A stretch of 64,000 bases of DNA. It comes from Ulvibacterium marinum (lineage in GTDB: Bacteria > Bacteroidota > Bacteroidia > Flavobacteriales > Flavobacteriaceae). Below the pieces are notes generated by a model. The model was not told the DNA's origin and did not search any database. It worked only from the letters and a program-made list of their open reading frames with translations. Positions 55,218-63,849 of this stretch are shown here, in pieces (positions within the stretch are counted from its first letter, which is position 1; every line of letters begins with the position of its first letter). The stretch lies in assembly GCF_003626755.1 (NCBI RefSeq), contig NZ_RBCJ01000001.1, positions 62,001-126,000 of the forward strand, in the 5' to 3' direction. The position numbers and the translations under genes are program-made.

Positions 55218-57563
55218 ATGGATACTAGAAAAGAAAAATTCCCATACGGTATTCCTGGGCATAATTTAAGCGAAGTAGAACGGGAAATACCTGTTGAAGA
55301 GCCACCAGTATGGCCCATCAACGATAAATTAAAAGTGATTGGAAAAAGGGTCACAAGAATCGATGCCCTTGAAAAAGTAACCGGTAAGGCAATTTATACT
55401 TCGGATATTAAATTACCAGGTATGCTCTACGCAAAGATATTGCGTTCAAACGTGCCACATGCTACCATTTCATCCATAGATATATCCAAAGCAAAAAGCT
55501 TGCCTGGCGTACACGCTATCCACCTCATAGAAAACACCCCAAAAGAGGGGGAAGAAAATAGTACCGGTAAATATCCCATGGTGAAGTATGTAGGTCAACC
55601 TCTGGCCGGTGTAGCTGCCGAAAGTTTGGAAATTGCCAAAGAGGCCGTTTCCCTGATCAAGGTCAACTATGAGAAAAAACCTTTTGTTATAGATCTTGAG
55701 GCGGCTATGGAGCTCAATGCGCCTATCGTATTTGATGCCCCTATTACAAAGCAGCAAGATGGCGGGGATGTAGGCGAAACACATGATGGCAGCAAAGGGG
55801 AAGGTAATGTTAGGGGGCCATCTACCAGTAGTTTTTTTGGTGGGCCCAGAGGCAATCTGGAAGAAGGTTTCAAAGAAGCCGATGTTGTAGTGGAAAGAAC
55901 ATATCGCACCCAGGTACATACGCACATGCCTTTGGAAACCCATGGCGTTGTGGTCGATTGGAATGCCGATGTTATGACCGTCTATGCATCAACACAAAAT
56001 ACGGCCGCCGTCAGAAATGAAATGGCCAGCGTTTTTAATTTGCCAAAAAGTAAGGTAAGGGTTATCTGTGAATTCATGGGTGGTGGATTTGGTGCCAAAC
56101 ATAGTGCCGGAAGTTTTGGACCTATGGCCGCAAATTTGGCCAAAAAAACAGGTAGGCCCATTTGGCTGATGTTGGATAGACAGGAGGAGCATCTGGCAGA
56201 GGGAAATCGTCCCAATTCAATTCAATACCTAAAAATAGGGGCCAAAAAAGATGGCACCTTGACCGGTATTCAACAACGTTCCCATGGAACGGCGGGAGTA
56301 GGACTTGGTGCCGGGGTGGGGCGTATTGCCCAAATCCTTTATACATGTCCAAATTTTGCAACAGAACAATATGATGTATTGACCAATGCCGGTCCAGGAG
56401 CTGCATGGCGTGCGCCAGGTAATGTTCAGGGCGCATTTGGTTTGGAACAGGCCATTGATGAAATAGCGGAAAAATTAAATTTAGACCCCCTAAGCTATAG
56501 AGATCATATTGATACAAGCGAAGTAAGAAAAGTAGAGCGCCAACGGGGAGCGGAGCTTTTTGGATGGTCTCGTCGTAAACCTGCTGGAAGCAGCAAAGGT
56601 ATAGTGAAGAAAGGACTTGGAGTAGGCCAATCCACTTGGCCCCGATTTGTGTCCTTGGATTCCTCCGTAGAAATTAAAATTCATAAAGGCGGTGGTGTTG
56701 AGATACGATCCAGTGTCCAGGATATAGGAACAGGGACTAAGACCATTCTTGCCCAGGTAGTTGCCGAGGAATTGGGCCTACAAGTGAAAGATATCAAGGT
56801 AAACATTGGGGATACGTTTTTTCCTGTCGGACCAGGTTCTGGCGGAAGTGTGGTCACAGGTTCCATTACCCCTCCTACCCGTAATGCGGCCTTTGAAGCA
56901 AAAACAGCCTTATTGAAGCTTGTTGCCAAAAAATGGGAGACCGATTCCTCCGAGTTAGTTATGGCCGATGGTCAGGTGAACCATAAAACGAATACGGACC
57001 TTAAAATGTCATTTAAGGAAGCGACCAAGTTAATGCGAACCAGCCAAATTAGTAAAATAGCGAGCCGATCGGATGATTATGGCGGCTTTCAACAACCTTG
57101 GGGTCTGGCCTATGGTGATTTGGGATCGGTACAATTTGCAGAGGTCAGTGTCAATACCGATACGGGATTTGTAAAGGTGGATCGTGTAGTAGCAGCACAT
57201 AGTTGCGGTAGGCCACTTAATATAGGACAATTGGAAAGTCAGATCAATGGGGGAGTCATTCAAGGTGTATCTTATGCGCTCTATGAAAATAGGGTGATGG
57301 ACAATAGCACCGGCCACATGATGAATGCCAATGTGGATCAGTATAAGGTGCCATTTTCCATGGAAATCCCCGAAATTGAAACGGTAATTGTAGAAGAATA
57401 TTCCGGGCGTTCCTCAACCGATGCATATGGTATTGGGGAGCCTGCTAATATTGCCACGGCCGCTGCGATTGCCAATGCAGTCTACAACGCCATTGGAGTA
57501 AGGCTTTATGAAATACCCATTACTCCATCCAGCATTCTTAAAGCATTAAGTAAAGTCTCTTAA
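55218..57563 (+). CDS. Molybdenum hydroxylase large molybdopterin-binding subunit (PaoC-like)
   Basis: A 781-residue catalytic subunit that binds the molybdenum cofactor and oxidises an aldehyde or N-heterocycle. Family landmarks are RVTRIDALEKVTGKAIYTSD near 35, the FMGGGFGAKHSAGSFG loop near 300, RAPGNVQGAFGLEQAIDE near 395, GSGGSVVTGS near 535 and GIGEPANIATAAAIANA near 735, where the Glu should be the catalytic base. It lacks its own signal, so it is probably carried out by the Tat signal of the small subunit. The open frame extends upstream, but the ATG one base after the previous stop is the start. The substrate is unknown. Confidence 0.94.
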   Translation: MDTRKEKFPYGIPGHNLSEVEREIPVEEPPVWPINDKLKVIGKRVTRIDALEKVTGKAIYTSDIKLPGMLYAKILRSNVPHATISSIDISKAKSLPGVHAIHLIENTPKEGEENSTGKYPMVKYVGQPLAGVAAESLEIAKEAVSLIKVNYEKKPFVIDLEAAMELNAPIVFDAPITKQQDGGDVGETHDGSKGEGNVRGPSTSSFFGGPRGNLEEGFKEADVVVERTYRTQVHTHMPLETHGVVVDWNADVMTVYASTQNTAAVRNEMASVFNLPKSKVRVICEFMGGGFGAKHSAGSFGPMAANLAKKTGRPIWLMLDRQEEHLAEGNRPNSIQYLKIGAKKDGTLTGIQQRSHGTAGVGLGAGVGRIAQILYTCPNFATEQYDVLTNAGPGAAWRAPGNVQGAFGLEQAIDEIAEKLNLDPLSYRDHIDTSEVRKVERQRGAELFGWSRRKPAGSSKGIVKKGLGVGQSTWPRFVSLDSSVEIKIHKGGGVEIRSSVQDIGTGTKTILAQVVAEELGLQVKDIKVNIGDTFFPVGPGSGGSVVTGSITPPTRNAAFEAKTALLKLVAKKWETDSSELVMADGQVNHKTNTDLKMSFKEATKLMRTSQISKIASRSDDYGGFQQPWGLAYGDLGSVQFAEVSVNTDTGFVKVDRVVAAHSCGRPLNIGQLESQINGGVIQGVSYALYENRVMDNSTGHMMNANVDQYKVPFSMEIPEIETVIVEEYSGRSSTDAYGIGEPANIATAAAIANAVYNAIGVRLYEIPITPSSILKALSKVS

Positions 57564-57573
57564 ATACGAAACC

Positions 57574-58590
57574 ATGAATAAATTTAGTTGGTACGAAGCA
57601 AAATCCGTTGAGGATGCCCTTGAGCAAGTCAATTCGACCCTATCCGATGAGCTATATGAACCTACCCAAAAGGCCTCGGTTTTTAAGTCTGGAGGCATTG
57701 ATGTGTTCGATTGGGTAAAGGAAGGTCTGCTTAAACCGCAAAAGATTATCAATATTCGGAATATTCCCGGCCTTGACCAAATCAGTTATGATCGTAAGGA
57801 AGGGTTACATATTGGATCCAATGTAACCTTGGCGGAAATCGCGTCAAATCCGGAAATTAAGAGTCAGTATTTGGCGCTCCATCAAGCGGTAAACCATGCT
57901 GCCACTCCACAATTACGTAATGTGTCTACTTTGGGAGGTAATATAGCACAGCGTAACCGTTGCTGGTATTTTCGTTCTGCGGATCATGATTGTTTCCGTA
58001 AAGGGGGCGACCGATGTTTTGCACGCCATTCGGAAACAGGTGAAAATGAAAATCACGCTATACTCGATAACGGTACTTGCGTAAGTGTTCATGCTTCTTC
58101 CATAGCCACTGCACTTATGGCCTTTAATGCCAGTGTGGTTATTGCAAATGCAGAAGGAAAACAGAAAACGGTTCAAATGGATGATTTCTTTGTCTCGGCA
58201 GGGGAGGATATTGCTATGGAAAATATCCTTCAGGCGAAGGAAATCATTACTGAAATCATTCTTCCTCCACCTTCGAAAAATACGAAAAGTGCATACATCA
58301 AACAAGTAGCCCGTGAATCCTACGATTGGTCCTTGGCAGATGTGGCGGTGGTCATGGAAGTTTCCGGAAATACTTGCAAATCGGCAAGTATCGTCCTTGG
58401 GGCTGCCGCTCCGGTACCCTATCGCTCCGTTGAAGCCCAGCAGGCCATTGAAAGTAAGACCATAAATAGTGACAATGCCACGGCCGCTGCAAAAGCTGCG
58501 ATGACAAAGGCGCGCCCTCTTTCTAAAAATGATTACAAAGTACCGCTGTTTGTATCCACTATTAAGCAAACCATTTTAGAAATCGCTTAG
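57574..58590 (+). CDS. Molybdenum hydroxylase FAD-binding subunit with extra [4Fe-4S] site (PaoB-like)
   Basis: A 338-residue FAD subunit of the CO dehydrogenase/xanthine dehydrogenase medium-chain type. The FAD loop is HIGSNVTLAEIA near 80 and STLGGNIAQ near 118. Four cysteines, C130, C140, C148 and C169 (RCWYFR, DHDCFRKGGDRC, NGTC), form the insert that binds a [4Fe-4S] cluster in PaoB-like subunits. Electrons would pass from molybdenum through the iron-sulfur clusters to FAD and an external acceptor. It is 10 bases after the large subunit and 2 bases before a small Cys protein gene. Confidence 0.92.
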   Translation: MNKFSWYEAKSVEDALEQVNSTLSDELYEPTQKASVFKSGGIDVFDWVKEGLLKPQKIINIRNIPGLDQISYDRKEGLHIGSNVTLAEIASNPEIKSQYLALHQAVNHAATPQLRNVSTLGGNIAQRNRCWYFRSADHDCFRKGGDRCFARHSETGENENHAILDNGTCVSVHASSIATALMAFNASVVIANAEGKQKTVQMDDFFVSAGEDIAMENILQAKEIITEIILPPPSKNTKSAYIKQVARESYDWSLADVAVVMEVSGNTCKSASIVLGAAAPVPYRSVEAQQAIESKTINSDNATAAAKAAMTKARPLSKNDYKVPLFVSTIKQTILEIA

Positions 58591-58592
58591 GT

Positions 58593-58850
58593 ATGGAAAA
58601 TGGCAACTCGAACAAAAAAAACATCTGCAAGTTCCTTAGGGCCAGAAATCCATATGGTATGATGGAAGGAGGGGACAACCCCTGGCTTTTATTGGATGAT
58701 GCCAATACAATTTGTTGGTGTATTACTTCTGCAGGAGCCACGGGGCCCGATAATGGTTTGGTATCCCCCTTGCACTGTTTGGAAGGACGGAGTTGTTTCG
58801 TTTCCGAAGATGTGGGCGATGATATGGACAGGGAGCCTCCAATGGTATGA
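58593..58850 (+). CDS. Small Cys-containing protein coupled to the molybdenum hydroxylase operon
   Basis: An 85-residue protein starting two bases after the FAD-subunit stop. It has five cysteines (C12, C41, C43, C62, C68) with a central GGDNPWLLLDDANTICWC and a later CLEGRSC. It lacks a signal peptide or membrane segment. I do not recognise a family. The tight spacing suggests a role with the enzyme, such as assembly, metal delivery or electron transfer, but this is inference. Composition looks like real protein rather than chance reading. Confidence 0.6.
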   Translation: MENGNSNKKNICKFLRARNPYGMMEGGDNPWLLLDDANTICWCITSAGATGPDNGLVSPLHCLEGRSCFVSEDVGDDMDREPPMV

Positions 58851-58891
58851 CCAAATACTAAGGTCTTTGGCCATTTAATTGAAACATCCCA

Positions 58892-58928
58892 GGGATTGGA
58901 AAATGGGAATCGCGACTAAGCCAATCCC
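58892..58928. terminator. Inverted repeat between convergent genes
   Basis: GGGATTGG (58892-58899) pairs exactly with CCAATCCC (58921-58928) around a 21-base loop. It lies between the end of the molybdenum hydroxylase operon and the end of the lipoprotein gene. The flanks are only moderately T-rich, so a bidirectional terminator is possible but unproven. Confidence 0.4.
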
Positions 58929-58945
58929 AATAAAACCAATTCGGC

Positions 58946-59731
58946 CTACTCGACCAATGTTCCGTTTTCCAGAATAAGGGCATAGGTATACCCTGCACCA
59001 AAGTCTTTATTCAAAGCCACAACGGCACGGACGGTAATGTCCGAACCTTCAGGAACCACGGTATTGGAGGTAACCACCAAATCATAATCATCTTGGCTTC
59101 CATCCTGTAGGTGTAACCAATTACGTCCCATTATGCTGGGATTTGTCTTTACACAGGTACCGCTGATTTCTACGGAATGCCCTTCGTACCGCTTAGGGTC
59201 CTTTAACAATTCGGCAATTTTAATGGATCCCCTATGTTGAACCTCCTTTTCGGCATGGGTAGGTGCTTCCTCTTTTTCAGCAATACCTTCTCCCTTGACC
59301 GAACTGGTATTGGATTCAGTTTTTGACAAGGTGGTGTGATCTTCCTTGGAAACTAAATTTGAGACAAGGTAAATCTTTTTGAATATCCTATTATGTTCCT
59401 CACTCTCAAAATCGGTCTTTAACAATCCACCCCTATAAAAATAGGTCCCGCCTTTTTTAATATCCATTTTCCCTGTGGCGATCCAAAATTCCTCTTGCCC
59501 TTCCTTTACTTTAAGATATACATATCGAGTTGAAGGAAGTACCTCGCTTACCATCACTGAATGGAATTGGGTTTTGGATGATACATCGCCATTACTATCA
59601 CGTTTCGTTGAGGAATCCAGGGAGCTCCCCGTTTTGTTTGTTATCTCAATAACTTTTGGACCGTTATTGCAAGCCGCCATTATGACCGCGGCACCGATAA
59701 TTAATGATATGTATTTAAATCTTAAAATCAT
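58946..59731 (-). CDS. Lipoprotein with C-terminal OB-fold-like domain
   Basis: A 261-residue lipoprotein (VIMAAC, Cys21). After a low-complexity Ser/Thr linker comes a first domain (SEVLPSTRYVYLKVKEGQ), then a charged linker, then a beta-rich C-terminal domain (KRYEGHSVEISGTC, RNWLHLQDGS, DLVVTSN, VRAVVALNKDFGAGYTYALI) with the strand order of an OB fold. Both domains share the pattern of a short beta barrel (YVYLKVKEGQEEFW and NWLHLQDGSQDDYD), so an internal duplication is likely. Similar domains turn up beside c-type cytochromes. It is downstream of hemA on the same strand by 62 bases. Confidence 0.7.
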   Translation of the reverse strand: MILRFKYISLIIGAAVIMAACNNGPKVIEITNKTGSSLDSSTKRDSNGDVSSKTQFHSVMVSEVLPSTRYVYLKVKEGQEEFWIATGKMDIKKGGTYFYRGGLLKTDFESEEHNRIFKKIYLVSNLVSKEDHTTLSKTESNTSSVKGEGIAEKEEAPTHAEKEVQHRGSIKIAELLKDPKRYEGHSVEISGTCVKTNPSIMGRNWLHLQDGSQDDYDLVVTSNTVVPEGSDITVRAVVALNKDFGAGYTYALILENGTLVE

Positions 59732-59793
59732 TGTTTTGCATTTATCGAAAAGTTTGTATTGATTGCAAGCTTCGTCGCATAACCAAAGGGTTT

Positions 59794-61017
59794 TTATAAA
59801 AAAGAAACCTGTTCGGCAATGACTGCATCTATTTCCTCAAGTGGTATTGATGGACTTGTCCGTCTTTTTACCCTCCGTATTACCCGGTCCGTTACCGTTT
59901 TGACCGTCTTAAGGTCATATTCTTCCAGATCAGTTTCAAAATAATCAACTACCTTTTGATTTACGAGAATCTTATACTCCGCCAAAAAAGCTCGTAAAGG
60001 AGCCTTTTGAAGCCATTCGGTATACACTAAAAGTTCCTCACCTATAATATCGCCAACCTTCCCAATGGCCGCCATTCTTTTTTCTTTGGTCTCCTCCAAA
60101 TCCATAGAAATGGTATCCAAATCATAAAGTAAAACGTTCTCATTACGGGACAGGTCCTTATTAATGTTACACGGTACTGCCAAATCTATCAGGAGTACCA
60201 AATCCATTCCAGCAGTGGGTATGTTTTTCACAAGGTTGGCACAGCTACTGGCCGCACCAATGATTATGTCAAAATCTTGAAAATCATTACGTAACACCGT
60301 ATCCCAACCTAATACCTTCGCTCCGTGTCTCTTTGCCAAGACCACTGCCTTTTCTTCTGTACGGTTACTAACGTAAATGTTTTTAAAATTGAATTTGGAA
60401 TTATACTTGAACAACTGTATTACAATGTCCCCCGCTCCAATAAACAATATTCTTTTCTCTTTTACCAAAGCTTTGTCATAGACATGATTTATAACCTTTA
60501 GCGCCTTATATGCCATTGAAGTGGTCCCGTCCCTAAAAAGTGTTTCATTACTAATGCGCTTGTGGCTTTTGAACACCGTCTGCATAGCTCTTTCCAAGAG
60601 AGAACCTTGGAGGTTGAGCTCTATGGAAAAATGATAGGCTTTCTTTATTTGATGCACAATCTCCACATCTCCGATTACGGAGGAAGCAAGTCCTGAAGAA
60701 ACCTCCAATAGGTGCCGAACAGTTTTTTCGGTGGTATCGCTAGACTTGAATAATCGTGAAATTTCTACATCTGAACTAGAGGATTTTATACAGACCAAGA
60801 AATTCCGTACTGCTACTGCCGGGGTGGTTAGGGATTCAAAGTATATTTCCGTTCGGTTACAGGTAACCAGGAGCAACAATCCTGAAATATCAGGAAAGGT
60901 CTCACAAAGGCGGGCCACCAAATCCTTCTTTTCCTCCTTCGGAATATGGAAGACCTCCCGTTGGGTAACCGAAGCCGTTTTATGCGAAATGCTTATATAG
61001 CTAAGTGACTTTTCCAT
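59794..61017 (-). CDS. hemA: Glutamyl-tRNA reductase (divergent)
   Basis: Catalyses the NADPH-dependent reduction of Glu-tRNA to glutamate-1-semialdehyde, the first step of haem synthesis by the C5 route. The catalytic Cys is in VTCNRTEIY (C53). The NADPH site is ILFIGAGD near 190. The conserved segment usually reading GLDS..GE.QI is GLASSVIGDVEI here, with Asp for Glu. The length of 407 residues is normal. The sequence is more divergent than usual for a sole housekeeping hemA, so it may be a second copy tied to the cytochrome genes upstream; a whole genome is needed to settle that. Confidence 0.87.
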   Translation of the reverse strand: MEKSLSYISISHKTASVTQREVFHIPKEEKKDLVARLCETFPDISGLLLLVTCNRTEIYFESLTTPAVAVRNFLVCIKSSSSDVEISRLFKSSDTTEKTVRHLLEVSSGLASSVIGDVEIVHQIKKAYHFSIELNLQGSLLERAMQTVFKSHKRISNETLFRDGTTSMAYKALKVINHVYDKALVKEKRILFIGAGDIVIQLFKYNSKFNFKNIYVSNRTEEKAVVLAKRHGAKVLGWDTVLRNDFQDFDIIIGAASSCANLVKNIPTAGMDLVLLIDLAVPCNINKDLSRNENVLLYDLDTISMDLEETKEKRMAAIGKVGDIIGEELLVYTEWLQKAPLRAFLAEYKILVNQKVVDYFETDLEEYDLKTVKTVTDRVIRRVKRRTSPSIPLEEIDAVIAEQVSFL

Positions 61018-61117
61018 AATGAATACAATAGATCTTAAAACTTAGATGCCATCTATACGCTTTCATCCCCATTCATGTTTTTTACGAAAACATTTTAGCA
61101 AAGGGATAAGGTATTTA

Positions 61118-61516
61118 CTACTCCTTCATTGTTCTCATATAATTGACTACCAACCACATATCCTCTTCATCTGGAATTTTCTTTTCATAGTTGGGCATAT
61201 CGAACCGTCCTATATAGCTTTTGTAAAAAATGGCCCCATCACTTTGTGCATGGAATTCCTCTGATGAGAAGTCGCCTAAATCCCCTTCTACCTCATCCGC
61301 CTTGGGTCCGTCTCCATAACCTTCCTTGCCATGGCAAGATTTACAATGTTTGTTGTATAAGGATTTGCCGATGTTCAAATCCACCGCTGGGTCTGTGGGA
61401 TTTTTCATTTTCTCATACTCTTCCGGAACTACCCATTCTTCTTGCACTTCCTCGGTAAAAGAGTAAAAAGCAAATGACACGATTGCGATAACGACTAAAT
61501 TTCTAACTGTTCTCAT
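61118..61516 (-). CDS. Monoheme cytochrome c
   Basis: A 132-residue exported protein with an N-terminal signal or anchor (RTVRNLVVIAIVSFAFYSF). The haem-binding motif is CKSCH near residue 58, and the probable distal Met is in GRFDMPNY near 109. A longer frame begins 14 codons upstream, but the ATG at 61516 directly precedes the signal. It is the likely periplasmic electron acceptor for the NrfD-like module upstream. A 12-bp inverted repeat lies in the spacer before it. hemA follows after 100 bases. Confidence 0.92.
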   Translation of the reverse strand: MRTVRNLVVIAIVSFAFYSFTEEVQEEWVVPEEYEKMKNPTDPAVDLNIGKSLYNKHCKSCHGKEGYGDGPKADEVEGDLGDFSSEEFHAQSDGAIFYKSYIGRFDMPNYEKKIPDEEDMWLVVNYMRTMKE

Positions 61517-61542
61517 GTTTTGATTATTTATTCTTTGGTTTC

Positions 61543-61586
61543 GGATTTTCAAAAACAATTATGGTTCAAAGCAATTTTGAAAATCC
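61543..61586. repeat. 12-bp inverted repeat in the spacer before the cytochrome c gene
   Basis: GGATTTTCAAAA (61543-61554) pairs perfectly with TTTTGAAAATCC (61575-61586) around a 20-base loop. On the coding (minus) strand no T-run follows, so it is not a terminator in that direction. It may be an mRNA processing or stability element, or a regulator site. Confidence 0.55.
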
Positions 61587-61588
61587 TT

Positions 61589-62491
61589 TTATTCATTCTC
61601 GGTTTTTAATTCCAATTCTTCTCCCTCTTTTTTAATCTTAAATAAGTGTATTCCGGTGTAAACGAAATTTGCCCAAATTCCCACCAATAAAATGGTCAAT
61701 ACCACATACATCCAAATGGGTGCAGCTTCGGACCACAATGTGTTTTCATCTTCTTTGTGCTGTTCATTTAAAATTCCCCAGCTTTCCGTATTCTTCTGGA
61801 CTACATCACCATAGTCGTCGTGATCTTCGATGATCGCATATACCGTGATATTTCCATTTACATCTCCGGGCAAACCTATGGGCATCTCAAATTCATAGCC
61901 CCCCTCTTCTATGGTACCTTCGTCAATTATCATCTTAGAAAGCATCCCTTCGACCGAAATAATAATATCGGTTTCCTCCACAGGAATTTGAACTCCTAGA
62001 CTATCTAGTGTATGGGCTTTTACCTGGACGGTTTTAATACTGTCCTTTTCTATTAGACCCAAATCCAGATGGATATCTTTTATACTGATTTCTTCCTCTT
62101 CGCCATCCAGTTCTTCCGTACCCTTAAAAAGAGCCATCAACGTAATCCTACCCTCCTCATCCTTTAAATAGTATTGGTCCTCTGGCAATGTAATCCGGGC
62201 AATCCCTTCTTTGGAAGTTTTGGATGCGCCCAGCGGAACCTTTTCTTCTCCCAGCACGTTAAGAAAATTAATATCCGCTTCGTATACCGGCACTCTATCT
62301 TTTCTGTCCTTCTTATTTGTGGCAACAAAACTGGCTTCCAGTATTCTCGACCCATCGGGTTGTTTAATGCTCTTAAAACGGAACCGCATCCTATAGTTGC
62401 TTAAGTCCTGTTCCTGCGCAAAAATGTTCGACGCAAGAAATAAGCTCAAAAGCACTATAGACAATGAATATTTAAAAAAACTAATTCTCAT
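61589..62491 (-). CDS. Membrane-anchored periplasmic protein of the NrfD-cytochrome c module
   Basis: A 300-residue protein with an N-terminal signal peptide (cleavage near SNIFAQ), a beta-rich acidic periplasmic part of about 220 residues, and one C-terminal transmembrane helix (WMYVVLTILLVGIWANFVY) followed by a short charged cytoplasmic tail. The periplasmic part may contain two Ig-like beta domains (near 25-125 and 135-225). I do not recognise a named family. It overlaps the NrfD-like gene by four bases (ATGA), which indicates a stoichiometric partner. Confidence 0.72.
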   Translation of the reverse strand: MRISFFKYSLSIVLLSLFLASNIFAQEQDLSNYRMRFRFKSIKQPDGSRILEASFVATNKKDRKDRVPVYEADINFLNVLGEEKVPLGASKTSKEGIARITLPEDQYYLKDEEGRITLMALFKGTEELDGEEEEISIKDIHLDLGLIEKDSIKTVQVKAHTLDSLGVQIPVEETDIIISVEGMLSKMIIDEGTIEEGGYEFEMPIGLPGDVNGNITVYAIIEDHDDYGDVVQKNTESWGILNEQHKEDENTLWSEAAPIWMYVVLTILLVGIWANFVYTGIHLFKIKKEGEELELKTENE

Positions 62492-63831
62492 TTCAACTGA
62501 TATTGGGTTACACTATAGGTTCCTCCTTTTCCTTCCCTTTCATAGTCTATGATACCGGACATTGGAATGATAGGAACAAGTCTCATAATAAGGATAAAGA
62601 ACAGGACAAAAGCGGCAATCCCGGCAAAGCTAAGTGCCCATTCAATCCATGTAGCCGAGTAGTGTATAAACTCAGGACGGGTATCCTGAATGGGTAAATA
62701 GGGTGTTTCCAAAGTAGGCACAACTATTAAATACCTATTTAGCCATAGCCCTAAAACTGCAATGACAGCTGCAAAAGTGATGGATTTTATAGTCCTGAAC
62801 CTTTTAAAGAACAGGATTACGATGGGTACCAATACCCCAATGTAATTCGCAAAAATAAATTCCCAGAAATATTTATTAAATAGGGTGTTCAATAAATCGG
62901 CATCATGCGTCTTATGGCTAAACCATCTGGAAAAATACTCACTAAAGGTAAAATAGCCGAACAACAATGAAATGACCAATAGGATTACACCGGCACCAAT
63001 AAAATGCACCTTTCGTATATAGTGATCCAATTTAAAATATTTGCGAATCAGATACATGGCAATAATAATGACCCCCACACCGGAATATAGACCGGCAACA
63101 ATGAAATACGGGGCAAAAATTGTACTGTTCCACCCTGGTTGAAGAGTCAAACTGAATATCCAGGCCAAGACCGTATACGCCACAATGGCCAAAGCAATAA
63201 TCATGGCAGACATGATACGGGTTATTTTATGTAGTCTATTGCGTTGGGTGGGTGTATCTCGATATCCGATGGCCAGAAACGTGTAAAGCTTTCTTCTCCA
63301 TTCAGGTACATCTTCACTATTATCACGAAGTATGGCAAAATCTGGAATAAATGTTAGGTATAAATAAATAAAGCAGCCTATCAGGTCGGTAATTATGGCT
63401 ATGATATCCCAAGTTATGGGGGATTGTATACGTGGATAGAGAAACAAATAATGCAACCTATCCAACCTACCGATACAAAGTAAAATAAATATCGGGCCAA
63501 TGATCAGGGATACTACGGTAATGATTTCAACTATTCTTGATATCGAGTTTTTCCAAGGTGTTTTGAAGAAATGTAAAATACCCGAAATAAAGGCCCCTGA
63601 ATAACTTAAACACACAAAGAAGATAAAATTAATAATGTAAATACCCCAGACTACATTGTCCCGCATACCGGTAACCTCATGTCCTTTAACAACTTGTATG
63701 ACAAAAGCTGCCAATCCCCATAAAACAAATCCAACCAAAATCCCGATCCATATCTTGGACCATTTGGTCGACTTTAAAAGCATGGGCGAAAACTCTTTGA
63801 CCAATTCCCTTTTTCTACTATCTACATTCAT
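62488..63831 (-). CDS. NrfD/PsrC-family quinol-interacting membrane subunit (10 helices)
   Basis: A 447-residue inner-membrane protein with ten hydrophobic segments by eye, like HmcC, DsrP and ActC rather than the shorter NrfD. NrfD-family features include GIYIINFIFFVCLSYSGAFI near 85 and ILLCIGRLDRLHYLFLYP near 145. It should exchange electrons between menaquinol and the partner ferredoxin subunit. The PsrB-like gene ends 18 bases upstream. No other catalytic subunit is in the window, so the substrate of the complex is unknown. Confidence 0.9.
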   Translation of the reverse strand: MNVDSRKRELVKEFSPMLLKSTKWSKIWIGILVGFVLWGLAAFVIQVVKGHEVTGMRDNVVWGIYIINFIFFVCLSYSGAFISGILHFFKTPWKNSISRIVEIITVVSLIIGPIFILLCIGRLDRLHYLFLYPRIQSPITWDIIAIITDLIGCFIYLYLTFIPDFAILRDNSEDVPEWRRKLYTFLAIGYRDTPTQRNRLHKITRIMSAMIIALAIVAYTVLAWIFSLTLQPGWNSTIFAPYFIVAGLYSGVGVIIIAMYLIRKYFKLDHYIRKVHFIGAGVILLVISLLFGYFTFSEYFSRWFSHKTHDADLLNTLFNKYFWEFIFANYIGVLVPIVILFFKRFRTIKSITFAAVIAVLGLWLNRYLIVVPTLETPYLPIQDTRPEFIHYSATWIEWALSFAGIAAFVLFFILIMRLVPIIPMSGIIDYEREGKGGTYSVTQYQLK

Positions 63832-63849
63832 CCTAGAACGTTGTTTACT

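Noticed and set aside
61075-61093. ATGTTTT/AAAACAT hairpin between cytochrome c and hemA
   Set aside because: AT-only stem of seven bases with no clear T-run on the coding strand; too weak to call a terminator.
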